From: Erysipelotrichaceae bacterium
GTDB lineage: Bacteria > Bacillota_I > Bacilli_A > Erysipelotrichales > Erysipelotrichaceae
Reading direction: 5' to 3'
Assembly: GCA_030694975.1 (NCBI GenBank)
Contig: JAUYTU010000010.1
Coordinates: 154,798-218,797 of the forward strand
DNA: 64,000 nucleotides
Part shown: positions 1-7,534 of the stretch, in pieces
How positions within the stretch are numbered: position 1 is the stretch's first letter
Layout of the letters: each line of letters begins with the position of its first letter
The notes under the pieces: generated by a model
The model's input: only the letters and a program-made list of their open reading frames with translations
Database searches by the model: none
Told to the model about the DNA's origin: nothing
Made by a program: the position numbers and the translations under genes

Positions 1-2
1 TA

Positions 3-209
3 GACAAGGATTCATTAGGATTTACTTTCTGTACTGTACCCATTATCTATACGTTATCAGACCATAAGAAAATCGTTGTCTTCTTCAACGATGGAAGTGA
101 AAGAAGCTTTGAGGAAGCATTAGATCTTGAAACAAGTCATAGCATGTTTAATCGGGATGGTAAAATTGACAGAATTGAAGTAACTATCGTTGGCAGTCAG
201 TTGAGATAA
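3..209 (+). CDS. C-terminal part of a hypothetical protein (5' end outside window)
   Basis: An open frame runs from the window edge to TAA at 207-209 and gives the last 68 residues of a protein. The visible part has alternating hydrophobic and charged stretches and ends in VTIVGSQLR. It shows no motif I recognise. A strong terminator follows 11 bases after the stop, which supports this being a real gene end. The family cannot be assigned from this fragment. Confidence 0.6.
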   Translation, partial: DKDSLGFTFCTVPIIYTLSDHKKIVVFFNDGSERSFEEALDLETSHSMFNRDGKIDRIEVTIVGSQLR

Positions 210-220
210 ACGCAAAAGAA

Positions 221-255
221 GGAGCATTTACCCCTTGAGGTGAATGCTCCTTTTA
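221..255 (+). terminator. Rho-independent terminator of the truncated first gene
   Basis: GGAGCATTTACC pairs with GGTGAATGCTCC across a 6-base loop and is followed by TTTT. It sits between the end of the plus-strand gene and the end of the minus-strand copper ATPase gene. Confidence 0.85.
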
Positions 256-279
256 TCATGCATATACAAATCATTGACC

Positions 280-2346
280 TTACTTAATTTTTAGCAGTTT
301 CGCATTGATGGCTACGATAATCGTACTCATCGACATAAATACGGCACCCACCGCCGGACTGATTACAATTCCCTGATAATAAAGGACGCCGGCAGCCAAT
401 GGCATGGCAATAATGTTATAACCGGTTGCCCACACCAGATTTTGAATCATCTTCGAATATGTGACTTTCGAAAGTTTAATCAGATTAACAACATCGTTAG
501 GGTCGCTTCTAACTAATATTACATCCGCAGTCTCAATGGCCACATCCGTTCCTGCGCCAATCGCAATACCCAAATCTGCTCGCGCAAGTGCCGGAGCATC
601 ATTGACACCATCGCCCGTCATCGCGACTTTATGACCTTTTTTAATTAACTCATCAATCTTCTCAGATTTTTGTTGAGGTAAAACCTCGGATATGACCATG
701 TCAATATTGAGCTTCTTACCCACAAAATCAGCCACGTTATGATTATCCCCGGTTAACATCACGGTTTTGATATTCATAGACTTTAATGTATCTACAGCTG
801 TCTTCGCGCTTTCGCGAACGATGTCCGAAAGTGCGATATAACCGAGTAGTTTTTCATCTTCCAAAACAAAGACCACCGTCTTACCTTCATGAGCCAATGA
901 CTCATAGTCTTCTTGGTCAAACGGTATATCCTGACTTCTCATATAGCCTGGACTGACGATCATGACCTTTTTATTATCAATAACCGCTTCTAAACCTTTT
1001 CCAGGCAGGTTTTGATAATCACTCACATCTTTCGACGTCAATTCTCTCTTCTTGCCTTCTTTAACAATTCCTTTGGCAATCGGATGTTCCGAATTTAACT
1101 CAATTGAATACGCCAAAGTTAACAGTCTATCTTCCTCAACATCAATCGTACGAATCTCCGTAATGCCAAATTCACCTTCTGTCAGTGTGCCAGTTTTATC
1201 AAAAACAACCAAATCGATATTTCTTGCACTTTCGAAAGCCATTCTGTCACGAATTAATAATCCTCTTTTCGCTCCGATGCTCGTCGAAATTGCGGTGACC
1301 AACGGTGTTGCCAAACCCAAGGCATGCGGACATGCAATAATGATTACAGTAACTGATCGTTCAATAGCGAAACCTATTTCTGCGCCAAGACTTAACCAAA
1401 CGATAAACGTTAATGTACCCGCGGATACAGCCAAGTAAAACAGCCACTTCGCCGCAACATCCGCAAGTCGTTGCGTTTTAGACTTGGACAGCTGAGCTTC
1501 TTTAACCAATCGCACAACCTGAGATAAAAATGTTTCATCGCCGGTTTTACTGACCTTAAACTTCAAAATACCATCACCGTTGATAGATCCACCGATGACC
1601 TCATCCTCATTTTCCTTCGCCACCGGAACCGACTCACCGGTAATCATTGACTCATTTACTTCCGATTTTCCATCGAAAACAATTCCGTCAATCGGTATTT
1701 TCTCACCGGGTTTAACCAGAATATGATCACCTTTTTTTAACTCACTCACCAAAACTTCAATCGTTTTTCCATCCTCTTGAATCCGATGAGCTTCTTCGGG
1801 CATAAGCTTTAACAACTCGTTCAACGCATTGCTAGCTCCCATAATGGACTTCATTTCAATCCAATGGCCCAACAACATAATGACGATCAGCGTTGCCAAT
1901 TCCCAAAAGAAGTCATTACCAATTTTAAGAAACACGGCCGCCGTACTATATATGTACGCCGTCGTAATCGCAAAAGCAATTAACGTCATCATGGCCGGTT
2001 CTTTTTTCTTCAACTCATCCCAAGATCCGGTTAAAAACGGTTTTCCGCCATATATATAAAGGACTGTGGATAGCAGAAACAAAATCAGAGAGTCTCCGCT
2101 GAAACGCCAGTCGACATTTAAAAACATTTGAATCATCGGTGAGAGCATTAAAATGGGAACCATGATAAAAAGCGAAACGAAAAACCGCTTCTTGAAGTCC
2201 TCGACCATCATTGCATGATGATCGTGTTGATCATGTTTCATTTCTTTATCTTGATGTTTATCGTGCTGACCTTCACCTTGTGAATGCTTACCATGCATTT
2301 CTTTTTCATTATGAACTTCATGTTGATCATCTTTATTATTATTCAT
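280..2346 (-). CDS. copB: CopB-type copper/heavy-metal P1B ATPase
   Basis: Membrane P-type ATPase of 688 residues that would export copper or silver using ATP. The first 50 residues are very rich in His, Asp and Lys, as in CopB proteins, in place of HMA domains. Downstream come the actuator motif TGES (about residue 235), the membrane ion motif CPH (about 337) with ACPHALGLATPL, the phosphorylation site DKTGT (about 382) and the hinge GDGVND (about 580). CPH rather than CPC indicates the P1B-3 (CopB) group. The start is the ATG at 2346 (MNNNKDD), 8 bases after GAGGTG; the ATG 15 bases upstream overlaps that ribosome binding site. It is the last gene of the copper operon. Confidence 0.93.
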   Translation of the reverse strand: MNNNKDDQHEVHNEKEMHGKHSQGEGQHDKHQDKEMKHDQHDHHAMMVEDFKKRFFVSLFIMVPILMLSPMIQMFLNVDWRFSGDSLILFLLSTVLYIYGGKPFLTGSWDELKKKEPAMMTLIAFAITTAYIYSTAAVFLKIGNDFFWELATLIVIMLLGHWIEMKSIMGASNALNELLKLMPEEAHRIQEDGKTIEVLVSELKKGDHILVKPGEKIPIDGIVFDGKSEVNESMITGESVPVAKENEDEVIGGSINGDGILKFKVSKTGDETFLSQVVRLVKEAQLSKSKTQRLADVAAKWLFYLAVSAGTLTFIVWLSLGAEIGFAIERSVTVIIIACPHALGLATPLVTAISTSIGAKRGLLIRDRMAFESARNIDLVVFDKTGTLTEGEFGITEIRTIDVEEDRLLTLAYSIELNSEHPIAKGIVKEGKKRELTSKDVSDYQNLPGKGLEAVIDNKKVMIVSPGYMRSQDIPFDQEDYESLAHEGKTVVFVLEDEKLLGYIALSDIVRESAKTAVDTLKSMNIKTVMLTGDNHNVADFVGKKLNIDMVISEVLPQQKSEKIDELIKKGHKVAMTGDGVNDAPALARADLGIAIGAGTDVAIETADVILVRSDPNDVVNLIKLSKVTYSKMIQNLVWATGYNIIAMPLAAGVLYYQGIVISPAVGAVFMSMSTIIVAINAKLLKIK

Positions 2347-2418
2347 AAACACACACCTCATTTCTACTCTTTACAGTTTTTTTTGCAAAGGATGTATACT
2401 ATGGGTAGTCTATAAAAC

Positions 2419-2976
2419 CTAAGACAGTTGCATCGTCGTTTCACACGTGTCATTTATTTCAAAGGTTGAGAGTTGTTTTGTAGCTACAAAACCTTTATAA
2501 GTTATGGTCATTTCAATGTTTCTACCACTTGGCAACCACAAACCAGCAAATCCTTTGGGAGATGTAACAATATCTTGATCCAAAATTATTTCATCTGTGT
2601 CTGAATCTGTGATTAGTACTCGAAGGGTCTCATTTTGTAATTCCCCCGTACAAGTAACCAAACTGTGAGTTGCGCATGGATGGGTTTGATTAATAAATGG
2701 CGCAACCGATAAATAAAACAAATCAGTCGGAAGATCCAATTCAACGGCATCGTTCTCATCGCTCAAAAGTAATTGTGTTGATGTGACTGATGCATTGAAT
2801 CCCAAAGGTTCATCAGTTTTCTGTTCAAGATAATTAATAATCTCCACAACACTCAAACTTTGAAGCTCATAACGATTTAGAAATGCTTCTGACTTTTTTT
2901 GATTTGCAGTTAAAAGCGAATAACCTATGAATGCTACTATAATAATCATTGATAATAAAAGTATATTTTTTTTCAT
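2419..2976 (-). CDS. cueP: CueP-family copper-binding exported protein
   Basis: 185 residues with an N-terminal hydrophobic helix (residues 4-22), so membrane-anchored or secreted. The core matches the CueP family: HPCATHSLVTCTGE at 99-112 and SPKGFAGLWLPSGRN at 139-153, with three cysteines at 101, 109 and 178. These correspond to the three copper-binding cysteines of Salmonella CueP. CueP stores or hands over copper outside the cytoplasmic membrane. The gene lies between the HMA chaperone and the copper ATPase on the same strand, which fits. Function is inferred from family and context. Confidence 0.85.
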   Translation of the reverse strand: MKKNILLLSMIIIVAFIGYSLLTANQKKSEAFLNRYELQSLSVVEIINYLEQKTDEPLGFNASVTSTQLLLSDENDAVELDLPTDLFYLSVAPFINQTHPCATHSLVTCTGELQNETLRVLITDSDTDEIILDQDIVTSPKGFAGLWLPSGRNIEMTITYKGFVATKQLSTFEINDTCETTMQLS

Positions 2977-3003
2977 ATATGTGTTTCCTTCCTCGTATTT
3001 CTG

Positions 3004-3210
3004 TTATCGAGCAACTGCTTCATAACCCAAATCTTCAATTGCCTTTACCAAATCTGCTACCGTAATATCTTCCTCATCATACATAATCTTCGCAGATTTG
3101 TTTTGAAAGTCATAATCAAATCTGAAAATACCGAGTAATCTCAATTTTGATTCAATGCGGTTTATGCAACCGATACACGTAGTTCTTCCTATTTTAATCG
3201 TTGTTTCCAT
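3004..3210 (-). CDS. copZ: Heavy-metal-associated (CopZ-like) metallochaperone
   Basis: A 68-residue single HMA domain with the expected beta-alpha-beta-beta-alpha-beta pattern and metal-binding cysteines in TTCIGC (Cys12 and Cys15). It would carry Cu(I) in the cytoplasm to the ATPase encoded two genes downstream. It is the first gene of the operon, 35 bases after a CsoR-like palindrome. The start ATG at 3210 follows AAGAAGGG with a short spacer. The usual motif is MTCxxC; here Thr replaces Met before the first Cys, a mild variation. Mercury-type HMA proteins are the main alternative, but the CueP and CPH ATPase neighbours favour copper. Confidence 0.85.
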   Translation of the reverse strand: METTIKIGRTTCIGCINRIESKLRLLGIFRFDYDFQNKSAKIMYDEEDITVADLVKAIEDLGYEAVAR

Positions 3211-3228
3211 AAAACCCTTCTTTCTTAC

Positions 3229-3281
3229 ATACCCCTAGGGGGTATATGGTTATCATACCACTAAAATCGTGATAATTTCAA
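3229..3281 (-). promoter_or_regulatory. Copper operon promoter with CsoR-like operator at the start point
   Basis: On the minus strand, TTGAAA (3281-3276) and TATGAT (3257-3252) are separated by 18 bases. The palindrome ATACCCCTAGGGGGTAT (3229-3245) lies at the predicted start point. Its TACCCC/GGGGTA arms resemble CsoR-family operators. No csoR gene is in the window. Confidence 0.65.
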
Positions 3282-3352
3282 GCCATATGGCTTAAGAGAT
3301 GGAAACAATCCGGTATTGTTGTATTTTCTTACACATCAAAGAGTTAATAGAA

Positions 3353-3380
3353 AAGCCTCCCGAAATAACGGGAGGCACTT
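3353..3380 (-). terminator. Terminator of the csbD/small-membrane-protein operon
   Basis: GCCTCCCG and CGGGAGGC form an 8-bp stem with a 6-base loop. On the minus strand a TTTTCTATT tract follows. It closes the transcript that includes the small genes at 3519-3791. A T run on the plus side means it could also work in that direction. Confidence 0.75.
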
Positions 3381-3518
3381 TTTAATATACAACTCACTAA
3401 TTTCCCTCACATTGATGGCTTATGAAACATTCAAGTTGTCAATCCAATCCAACATCAGGAAACGTAGCAAAATTGTGTCTGATCCACTAAGAATATCTTC
3501 TGGATTTCTTAACTTAAA

Positions 3519-3590
3519 CTAAATTACGTTAAGTAACCAAAGGACTAAAAGTATGACCAAAATTGTACCTACGATGCCTAAACCTCTCAT
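3519..3590 (-). CDS. Very small single-helix membrane protein
   Basis: A 23-residue reading frame beginning MRGLGIVGTILVIL and ending in LLNVI, almost entirely hydrophobic and long enough for one membrane helix. The ATG is preceded by TAAGGAG at a good distance, and the gene lies between the lmo0937-like gene and a terminator on the same strand. The sequence resembles the tiny envelope peptides often found next to CsbD-type stress genes. No function can be given. The case rests on the ribosome binding site, hydrophobicity and operon position, so it is moderate. Confidence 0.55.
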   Translation of the reverse strand: MRGLGIVGTILVILLVLWLLNVI

Positions 3591-3644
3591 AGTATTTTCT
3601 CCTTACTGTTAATAACCTTAACCAGTATTCGTGCTTTTAACTAA

Positions 3645-3791
3645 CTAAACTACTTTCTTGCCTTGAAGCAAGTTAACAATTACCAATACTAATGCTACCA
3701 CTAACAAAATATGAATCAGCGGTCCGCCAATAGCAGAGACTAAACCGAGAAGCCATAAAACCAACAGAACGACTACGATTGTCCATAACAT
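3645..3791 (-). CDS. lmo0937-family small membrane protein
   Basis: 48 residues starting MLWTIVVVLLVLWLLG, then GGPLIHILLVVALVL, and a charged end QGKKVV. The MLWTI.VxLLVLWLLG pattern followed by an IGG.LIH segment is that of the lmo0937 family, short two-helix membrane proteins of Bacillota with unknown role. AAGGAAGGATG lies just upstream of the ATG at 3791. It is on the same strand as csbD (upstream) and the 23-residue peptide (downstream), so the three likely form a stress or envelope unit ended at 3353. Confidence 0.78.
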   Translation of the reverse strand: MLWTIVVVLLVLWLLGLVSAIGGPLIHILLVVALVLVIVNLLQGKKVV

Positions 3792-3854
3792 ATAAATCAT
3801 CCTTCCTTTTTCATATCTTTAACAAGCGAACTTGTTAAGACCATGATTGTTTTG

Positions 3855-4634
3855 TTATTTGTTTCCGTCTTTAAAATCATTTTTATCGTAGAAATTACGA
3901 TCTAAATCAATTTCTTTTTCATCTAATACATTCTTATCATAATCTATGTCTTTGTCTCCTGAAATATTGTTATCAAATTCTGTGCCTTTTTGATCCAAAA
4001 CATCCGTGCCATGATAAGTGTTCTTATCACCTGAAATATTGTTATCATAGTCAGAACCTTTATCACCTAAAATACTATTGCCAAAATCTGTAGTCTTGTC
4101 TCCTGAGATATTATTGTCAAATTCTGTACCTTTGTCTTCTACGAAACCTTTATCATAATCTTTATTTAAGTCTGTTCTTGTGTCAATACCAGCACCCATA
4201 TCACCAACGATATTTTTGTCATACACAGTACCCATATCACCAGAAATATTGTTGTCATGATCGGTTCCGAAGTCTGCTCGGTTTGTGTCAATACTAGCAC
4301 CCATGTCACCTACGATATTCTTGTCATACACAGTGCCCATATCACCAGAAATATTGTTGTCGTGATCGGTTCTATCGCGATTCAGTAAATCTCTATCACG
4401 ATTAGGAATTCGATCATCTTTATTGTTGTCTACAAATTCGTCAAAGACACCCTGGTCCTTATCGCTAATATCATCTTTAAATTCATTAGCTGCTCCTGTA
4501 ACATCCGATTTAGTTGATTGGAACTTTCCTTCCAACTCCAACTCTTCATTACCGGTCGCTTTTCCAACGGCTTCCTTAACTTCCCCAACAATCTTGTCCT
4601 TCGTGTTCATAAATTTGTCTTTAAAATCAGTCAT
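3855..4634 (-). CDS. CsbD-like protein with a long Asp/Asn-rich repeat tail
   Basis: 259 residues. Residues 1 to about 60 are a CsbD-like domain (DKIVGEVKEAVGKATGN, then ELEGKFQ), a small general-stress fold. From about residue 90 the protein is a low-complexity acidic tail made of variants of DNNISGDMG, YDKNIVGDMG and FDNNISGDK. One 105-base unit is duplicated almost exactly in tandem. No signal peptide or membrane helix is seen. The start is the ATG at 4634 (MTDFKDKF), 8 bases after GGAGG; the in-frame ATG 15 bases upstream overlaps that site. The tail has no family I recognise and is probably disordered. Confidence 0.8.
   Translation of the reverse strand: MTDFKDKFMNTKDKIVGEVKEAVGKATGNEELELEGKFQSTKSDVTGAANEFKDDISDKDQGVFDEFVDNNKDDRIPNRDRDLLNRDRTDHDNNISGDMGTVYDKNIVGDMGASIDTNRADFGTDHDNNISGDMGTVYDKNIVGDMGAGIDTRTDLNKDYDKGFVEDKGTEFDNNISGDKTTDFGNSILGDKGSDYDNNISGDKNTYHGTDVLDQKGTEFDNNISGDKDIDYDKNVLDEKEIDLDRNFYDKNDFKDGNK
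4180..4371 (-). repeat. 105-bp tandem duplication inside the csbD-like gene
   Basis: A stretch of about 79 bases (4189-4266) encoding the AGIDT/VGDM/YDKNI/SGDM/DHD block is repeated at about 4293-4371 with only a few changes, a period of 105 bases (35 codons). The frame is kept, so repeat number could vary without breaking the gene. Confidence 0.75.
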
Positions 4635-5069
4635 AACAAAAACCTCCAATTTCTACAAACAGTGATTAGTGTTTGTAATAGTCTTTCGACTCACAACTAT
4701 GATTATTAAGGTAAAGAGAAATTCTAAGTATACTCTCTAACTACTCTAATTATACTCTCATCTTCTTGGTAATACCCTATTTATACTCTGAAATTACGCA
4801 TTTTTTGACGATTAATACGACTATTTTCAAGACAATACACAAATTATGTGTTATTTATGTGATATTATGTGAATTATTTATGCAATTATGGCTTTTTCCC
4901 ATTTTTACTTTTTTTACTGAAAATACACTTAAAATTCAATTCACCCGATTAGTGATAACAAACTAAATAGAAAAATTACAAAAGATCATAGTCTTTTATA
5001 CCATATCTCAGTTCAGTTGTAATTGACTCAGGTAAGTCATATAATTGAATTATAAGGAGGATACATAAT
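4635..5069. other. AT-rich divergent control region with phased short repeats
   Basis: 435 bases between the divergent csbD-like and LEA-like genes, with no credible gene. It contains TATACTCTC at 4729-4737 and 4751-4759, TATACTCTG at 4782-4790, and TTATGTG at 4844, 4855 and 4865. The last set is spaced 11 and 10 bases, one helical turn. These may bind a regulator or bend the DNA; nothing identifies the protein. Confidence 0.4.
5017..5045 (+). promoter_or_regulatory. Predicted promoter of the LEA-like gene
   Basis: TTGTAA (5017-5022) and TATAAT (5040-5045) are separated by 17 bases. The start would fall about 18 bases before the ATG, so the leader is very short and begins next to AAGGAGG. 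Confidence 0.5.
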
Positions 5070-5435
5070 ATGGTTGATTTTAAGAAATTTTTTAAAGGTG
5101 TAGCTGAGAAAGCGAAAGACATATCGGAAGATGTTGTCGATAAAGCCAAGGATGTCTCCGAAGACGTTGTTGAAAAAGGTAAAGAATTCGCTGTAAAAGG
5201 CAAAGAAGTTGCAGGAGATGTTTTTGAGAAAGCCAAAGATGTCTCGGAAGACGTCGTCGAAAAAGGTAAAGAATTTGCTGTAAAAGCAAAAGAAAGCACA
5301 GAGGACTTCGTCGAAAAAGGTAAGGATTATTTTGATAAAGACAAAAACGAAGCCCAAGCAAAAGTTGTGGAAGATAAAGAACACATCGAGCAAGCAAAAA
5401 TCGATGTTGAAGACATCATAGATGAGGATAAATAA
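5070..5435 (+). CDS. LEA/YtxH-like amphipathic-helix repeat protein
   Basis: 121 residues, highly charged, Lys/Glu/Asp/Val-rich and without any Cys or Trp. It consists of repeated short units such as EKAKDVSEDVVEKGKEF and VKGKEVAGDVF, which would form long amphipathic helices like group-3 LEA proteins. Such proteins are usually tied to desiccation, osmotic or envelope stress, but here that is inference. AAGGAGG precedes the ATG at 5070 by 9 bases and a terminator follows. It is divergent from the csbD-like gene. Long frames on the opposite strand (5037-5393 and 5092-5397) are products of the repeats and are not called. Confidence 0.75.
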   Translation: MVDFKKFFKGVAEKAKDISEDVVDKAKDVSEDVVEKGKEFAVKGKEVAGDVFEKAKDVSEDVVEKGKEFAVKAKESTEDFVEKGKDYFDKDKNEAQAKVVEDKEHIEQAKIDVEDIIDEDK

Positions 5436-5453
5436 ATCATAATCTAACCAAAA

Positions 5454-5482
5454 AAGCCAATACTTCTCAGTGTTGGCTTTTC
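5454..5482 (+). terminator. Terminator of the LEA-like gene
   Basis: GCCAATACT and AGTGTTGGC pair with a short loop and are followed by TTTT, 18 bases after the stop codon. Confidence 0.8.
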
Positions 5483-5522
5483 ATTATCAAAACAATCAAC
5501 ATCAATTGAACATATACTTGTT

Positions 5523-5975
5523 CTAAATCGAATTCTTAATAAACTTCCTTCGGCGATTCGCAAAGAAAAGCAAAACCAAAATCATGATCACAATAATTAA
5601 TTGTAACAAAGTTTTACCCCCGCCATCCGACAAGTACTGATTTAAAAAAATCAAAACCAAAAGAAGTAACACCGGTATCTTTAAACGGCTCTCCATCTTT
5701 CTCACCAGTTGATTAGAATCTTCGCTCAAACGTTGAAAATCTCTTTTTTCCGACATATGTAAAAGATAGCAATTAAAAATGATGAAAACGATGGAAATCA
5801 CAAACAGTAAGAGTGCCAACGGATAGTCGAACCATAGCTGCCACCCTTCAATTGGATAATAAAGCTTCGCATCGAACATCATATTAGATGCAAACACTGC
5901 CCCAAACATTCCCATCACAATAAATACGATATTCAAAGAGTACTTCTGAAAGATAATAGTGTTCCCCTTTTTCAT
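5523..5975 (-). CDS. Hypothetical four-helix membrane protein
   Basis: 150 residues with four likely membrane helices (about 13-33, 50-70, 97-115 and 121-140) and a charged middle loop (SEKRDFQRLSEDSNQ) followed by a basic C-terminus ending RRRKFIKNSI. I recognise no family motif. The ATG at 5975 lies about 10 bases after GGGGA. It stands alone on the minus strand between the LEA-like gene terminator and the DUF302 gene. The role is unknown. Confidence 0.6.
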   Translation of the reverse strand: MKKGNTIIFQKYSLNIVFIVMGMFGAVFASNMMFDAKLYYPIEGWQLWFDYPLALLLFVISIVFIIFNCYLLHMSEKRDFQRLSEDSNQLVRKMESRLKIPVLLLLVLIFLNQYLSDGGGKTLLQLIIVIMILVLLFFANRRRKFIKNSI

Positions 5976-6117
5976 TGTAATGATATCCCCTTGATCTCAC
6001 TTAGATTGTACCATAACGGTTTTATTTGCATAGCGGTTCAAAATGCAAAAATCAGCTACAAAGAACCCTTGCGGCGATCGCGTCGGTCAAATCAAAGGTC
6101 ATCGTTTGAGGAAGTGT

Positions 6118-6123
6118 TATAAT
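6118..6123 (+). promoter_or_regulatory. -10 element upstream of the DUF302 gene
   Basis: A perfect TATAAT lies 28 bases before the start codon at 6151. No good -35 hexamer is seen 17 bases upstream, so the promoter is only partly supported. Confidence 0.4.
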
Positions 6124-6150
6124 GGTATCAACACATAAAGAGGTACAAAA

Positions 6151-6534
6151 ATGATACAAGAATTCAAACACACAACCACCAAATCTTTTGAAATCACGAT
6201 CACCGATTTAAAGGAAGCGTTGATGCAAGCCAAATTCGGCACACTATGCCAGATTAACATGCATGAGAAATTCAAGGATAAAGGCATTGATTTCGATGGT
6301 AAGATCACGATCCTCGAAATCTGTAATCCTTTTGAAGCTTTCGCAGCTATCAACATTCATCCCCAAGCCATTTATTTTCTTCCATGTAAATTCATCGTAA
6401 AAGAAAATGACGGTGTCGGAGTGATTGAAATGGTCAAACCTTCCAGTCTGATGGATCTACTTGAAGAACCGAAATTAATCGAATTGGCCATTAGAGTCGA
6501 AACCGCCCTCATCAACGCTGCATTAACAGTATAA
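6151..6534 (+). CDS. DUF302 domain protein
   Basis: 127 residues resembling the DUF302 family: an N-terminal strand and helix (SFEITITDLKEALMQAKFGTL), then DGKITILEICNPFEAFAAINIHPQAIYFLPCKF, the hallmark central segment in which the compound is named an element that picks up a cofactor or fatty acid in some members. No signal peptide is present, so it is cytoplasmic. The biochemical role of DUF302 is not settled. AAGAGG precedes the ATG at 6151, and a terminator follows directly, so it looks monocistronic. Confidence 0.8.
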   Translation: MIQEFKHTTTKSFEITITDLKEALMQAKFGTLCQINMHEKFKDKGIDFDGKITILEICNPFEAFAAINIHPQAIYFLPCKFIVKENDGVGVIEMVKPSSLMDLLEEPKLIELAIRVETALINAALTV

Positions 6535-6541
6535 CGATTTT

Positions 6542-6564
6542 AACTGCTTAAACGCAGTTTTTTT
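6542..6564 (+). terminator. Terminator after the DUF302 gene
   Basis: AACTGC and GCAGTT form a 6-bp stem with a 6-base loop and run into seven T residues. Confidence 0.75.
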
Positions 6565-6648
6565 GTCAGTCATCATCATAAACTAGTAACCTATGAAGGT
6601 CCGATTGATTAATTTTTTGAATTTGATAAATTTAATTCGGTGATAAAT

Positions 6649-7485
6649 ATGAACCTTTTGGAACGACTGCTTATCTTATTGGATGCAAACATGAATCAAC
6701 CGGTCAGTTACGGTTGGTTTCACTGGCTCTTTCTGATACTTACGATAATAACCCTTATGATTGTATTTTTTCGTTGTCGAAACTTAGACAACCGACAGAT
6801 CAAACGGATTTTACTGACATATGCCATCATCACGTTAAGTCTGGAAGTTTATAAACAGATAAACTTCTCCTTTAACTATGATGCGGTTTCTACATGGTGG
6901 TCTTATCAGTGGTACGCCTTTCCCTTTCAGTTCTGCTCGACTCCGATGTACATCGCATTGATTGGAGCGCTGACAAAAAATAAAACGATCGAAAAAGCTT
7001 GCTATGCATTCTTAGCAACCTTTGGCCTAACTGCCGGACTAGCTGTCATGCTGTATCCAGCCACGGTATTTGTGGATACCATTGGCATTAACTTTCAAAC
7101 CATGATCCATCACAGCACCATGATCATTATCGGATTTTTGCTTATAGCCAACCAAAAAGTTATACACGACCGTAAGACTCTGATCTTAGCTTTCAATGTA
7201 TTCATAATATGCGTAGCCATTGCGATTTCCATCGATGTCTCGACCTATTTCATCGGGATTAATAACGGATTGGAAATGTTTTTCATCAGCCCCTATCACG
7301 ACTCATCCCTTCCAATTTTCAATATCATCTACCAGCAAGTACCCTATTTACTCTTCCTAATCATCTACATCGCCACATTTGCACTGGGCTCCTACATGCT
7401 CTTCCGCATCTTTCACCTTCCTTTAAAAACATCAAAATCCCTTCATTCAAAAACAACAAAATCCACTCTTTCTCACAACCCTTGA
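6649..7485 (+). CDS. YwaF/TIGR02206-family integral membrane protein
   Basis: 278 residues with six or seven membrane helices. Features matching the YwaF (TIGR02206) family are an early HWLFL segment, LLTYAIITLSLEVYKQI, the region WYAFPFQFCSTPMYIALIGAL in the middle and the conserved HHSTMIIIGFLL stretch. The function of the family is unknown. I prefer the ATG at 6649, preceded by CGGTGA, over the in-frame GTG nine bases upstream that would fall inside that weak ribosome binding site. It precedes plsY on the same strand, with a TATAAT in the gap, so plsY may have its own promoter. Confidence 0.78.
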   Translation: MNLLERLLILLDANMNQPVSYGWFHWLFLILTIITLMIVFFRCRNLDNRQIKRILLTYAIITLSLEVYKQINFSFNYDAVSTWWSYQWYAFPFQFCSTPMYIALIGALTKNKTIEKACYAFLATFGLTAGLAVMLYPATVFVDTIGINFQTMIHHSTMIIIGFLLIANQKVIHDRKTLILAFNVFIICVAIAISIDVSTYFIGINNGLEMFFISPYHDSSLPIFNIIYQQVPYLLFLIIYIATFALGSYMLFRIFHLPLKTSKSLHSKTTKSTLSHNP

Positions 7486-7534
7486 TATGATATAATAAAT
7501 GAAATGTCAGGCAACAATCTGTCAAAGGAGGCCC

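Noticed and set aside
3316..3522. Plus-strand 68-codon frame across a terminator
   Set aside because: It reads through a clear hairpin terminator, has no ribosome binding site and no recognisable protein features.
5070..5340. Possible CRISPR-like repeats
   Set aside because: The repeats are coding, irregular in spacing and encode helical protein units; no spacers and no cas genes.
5037..5397. Two minus-strand frames over the LEA-like gene
   Set aside because: They arise from the repeated codons of the LEA-like gene, are rich in Phe/Leu and lack ribosome binding sites.
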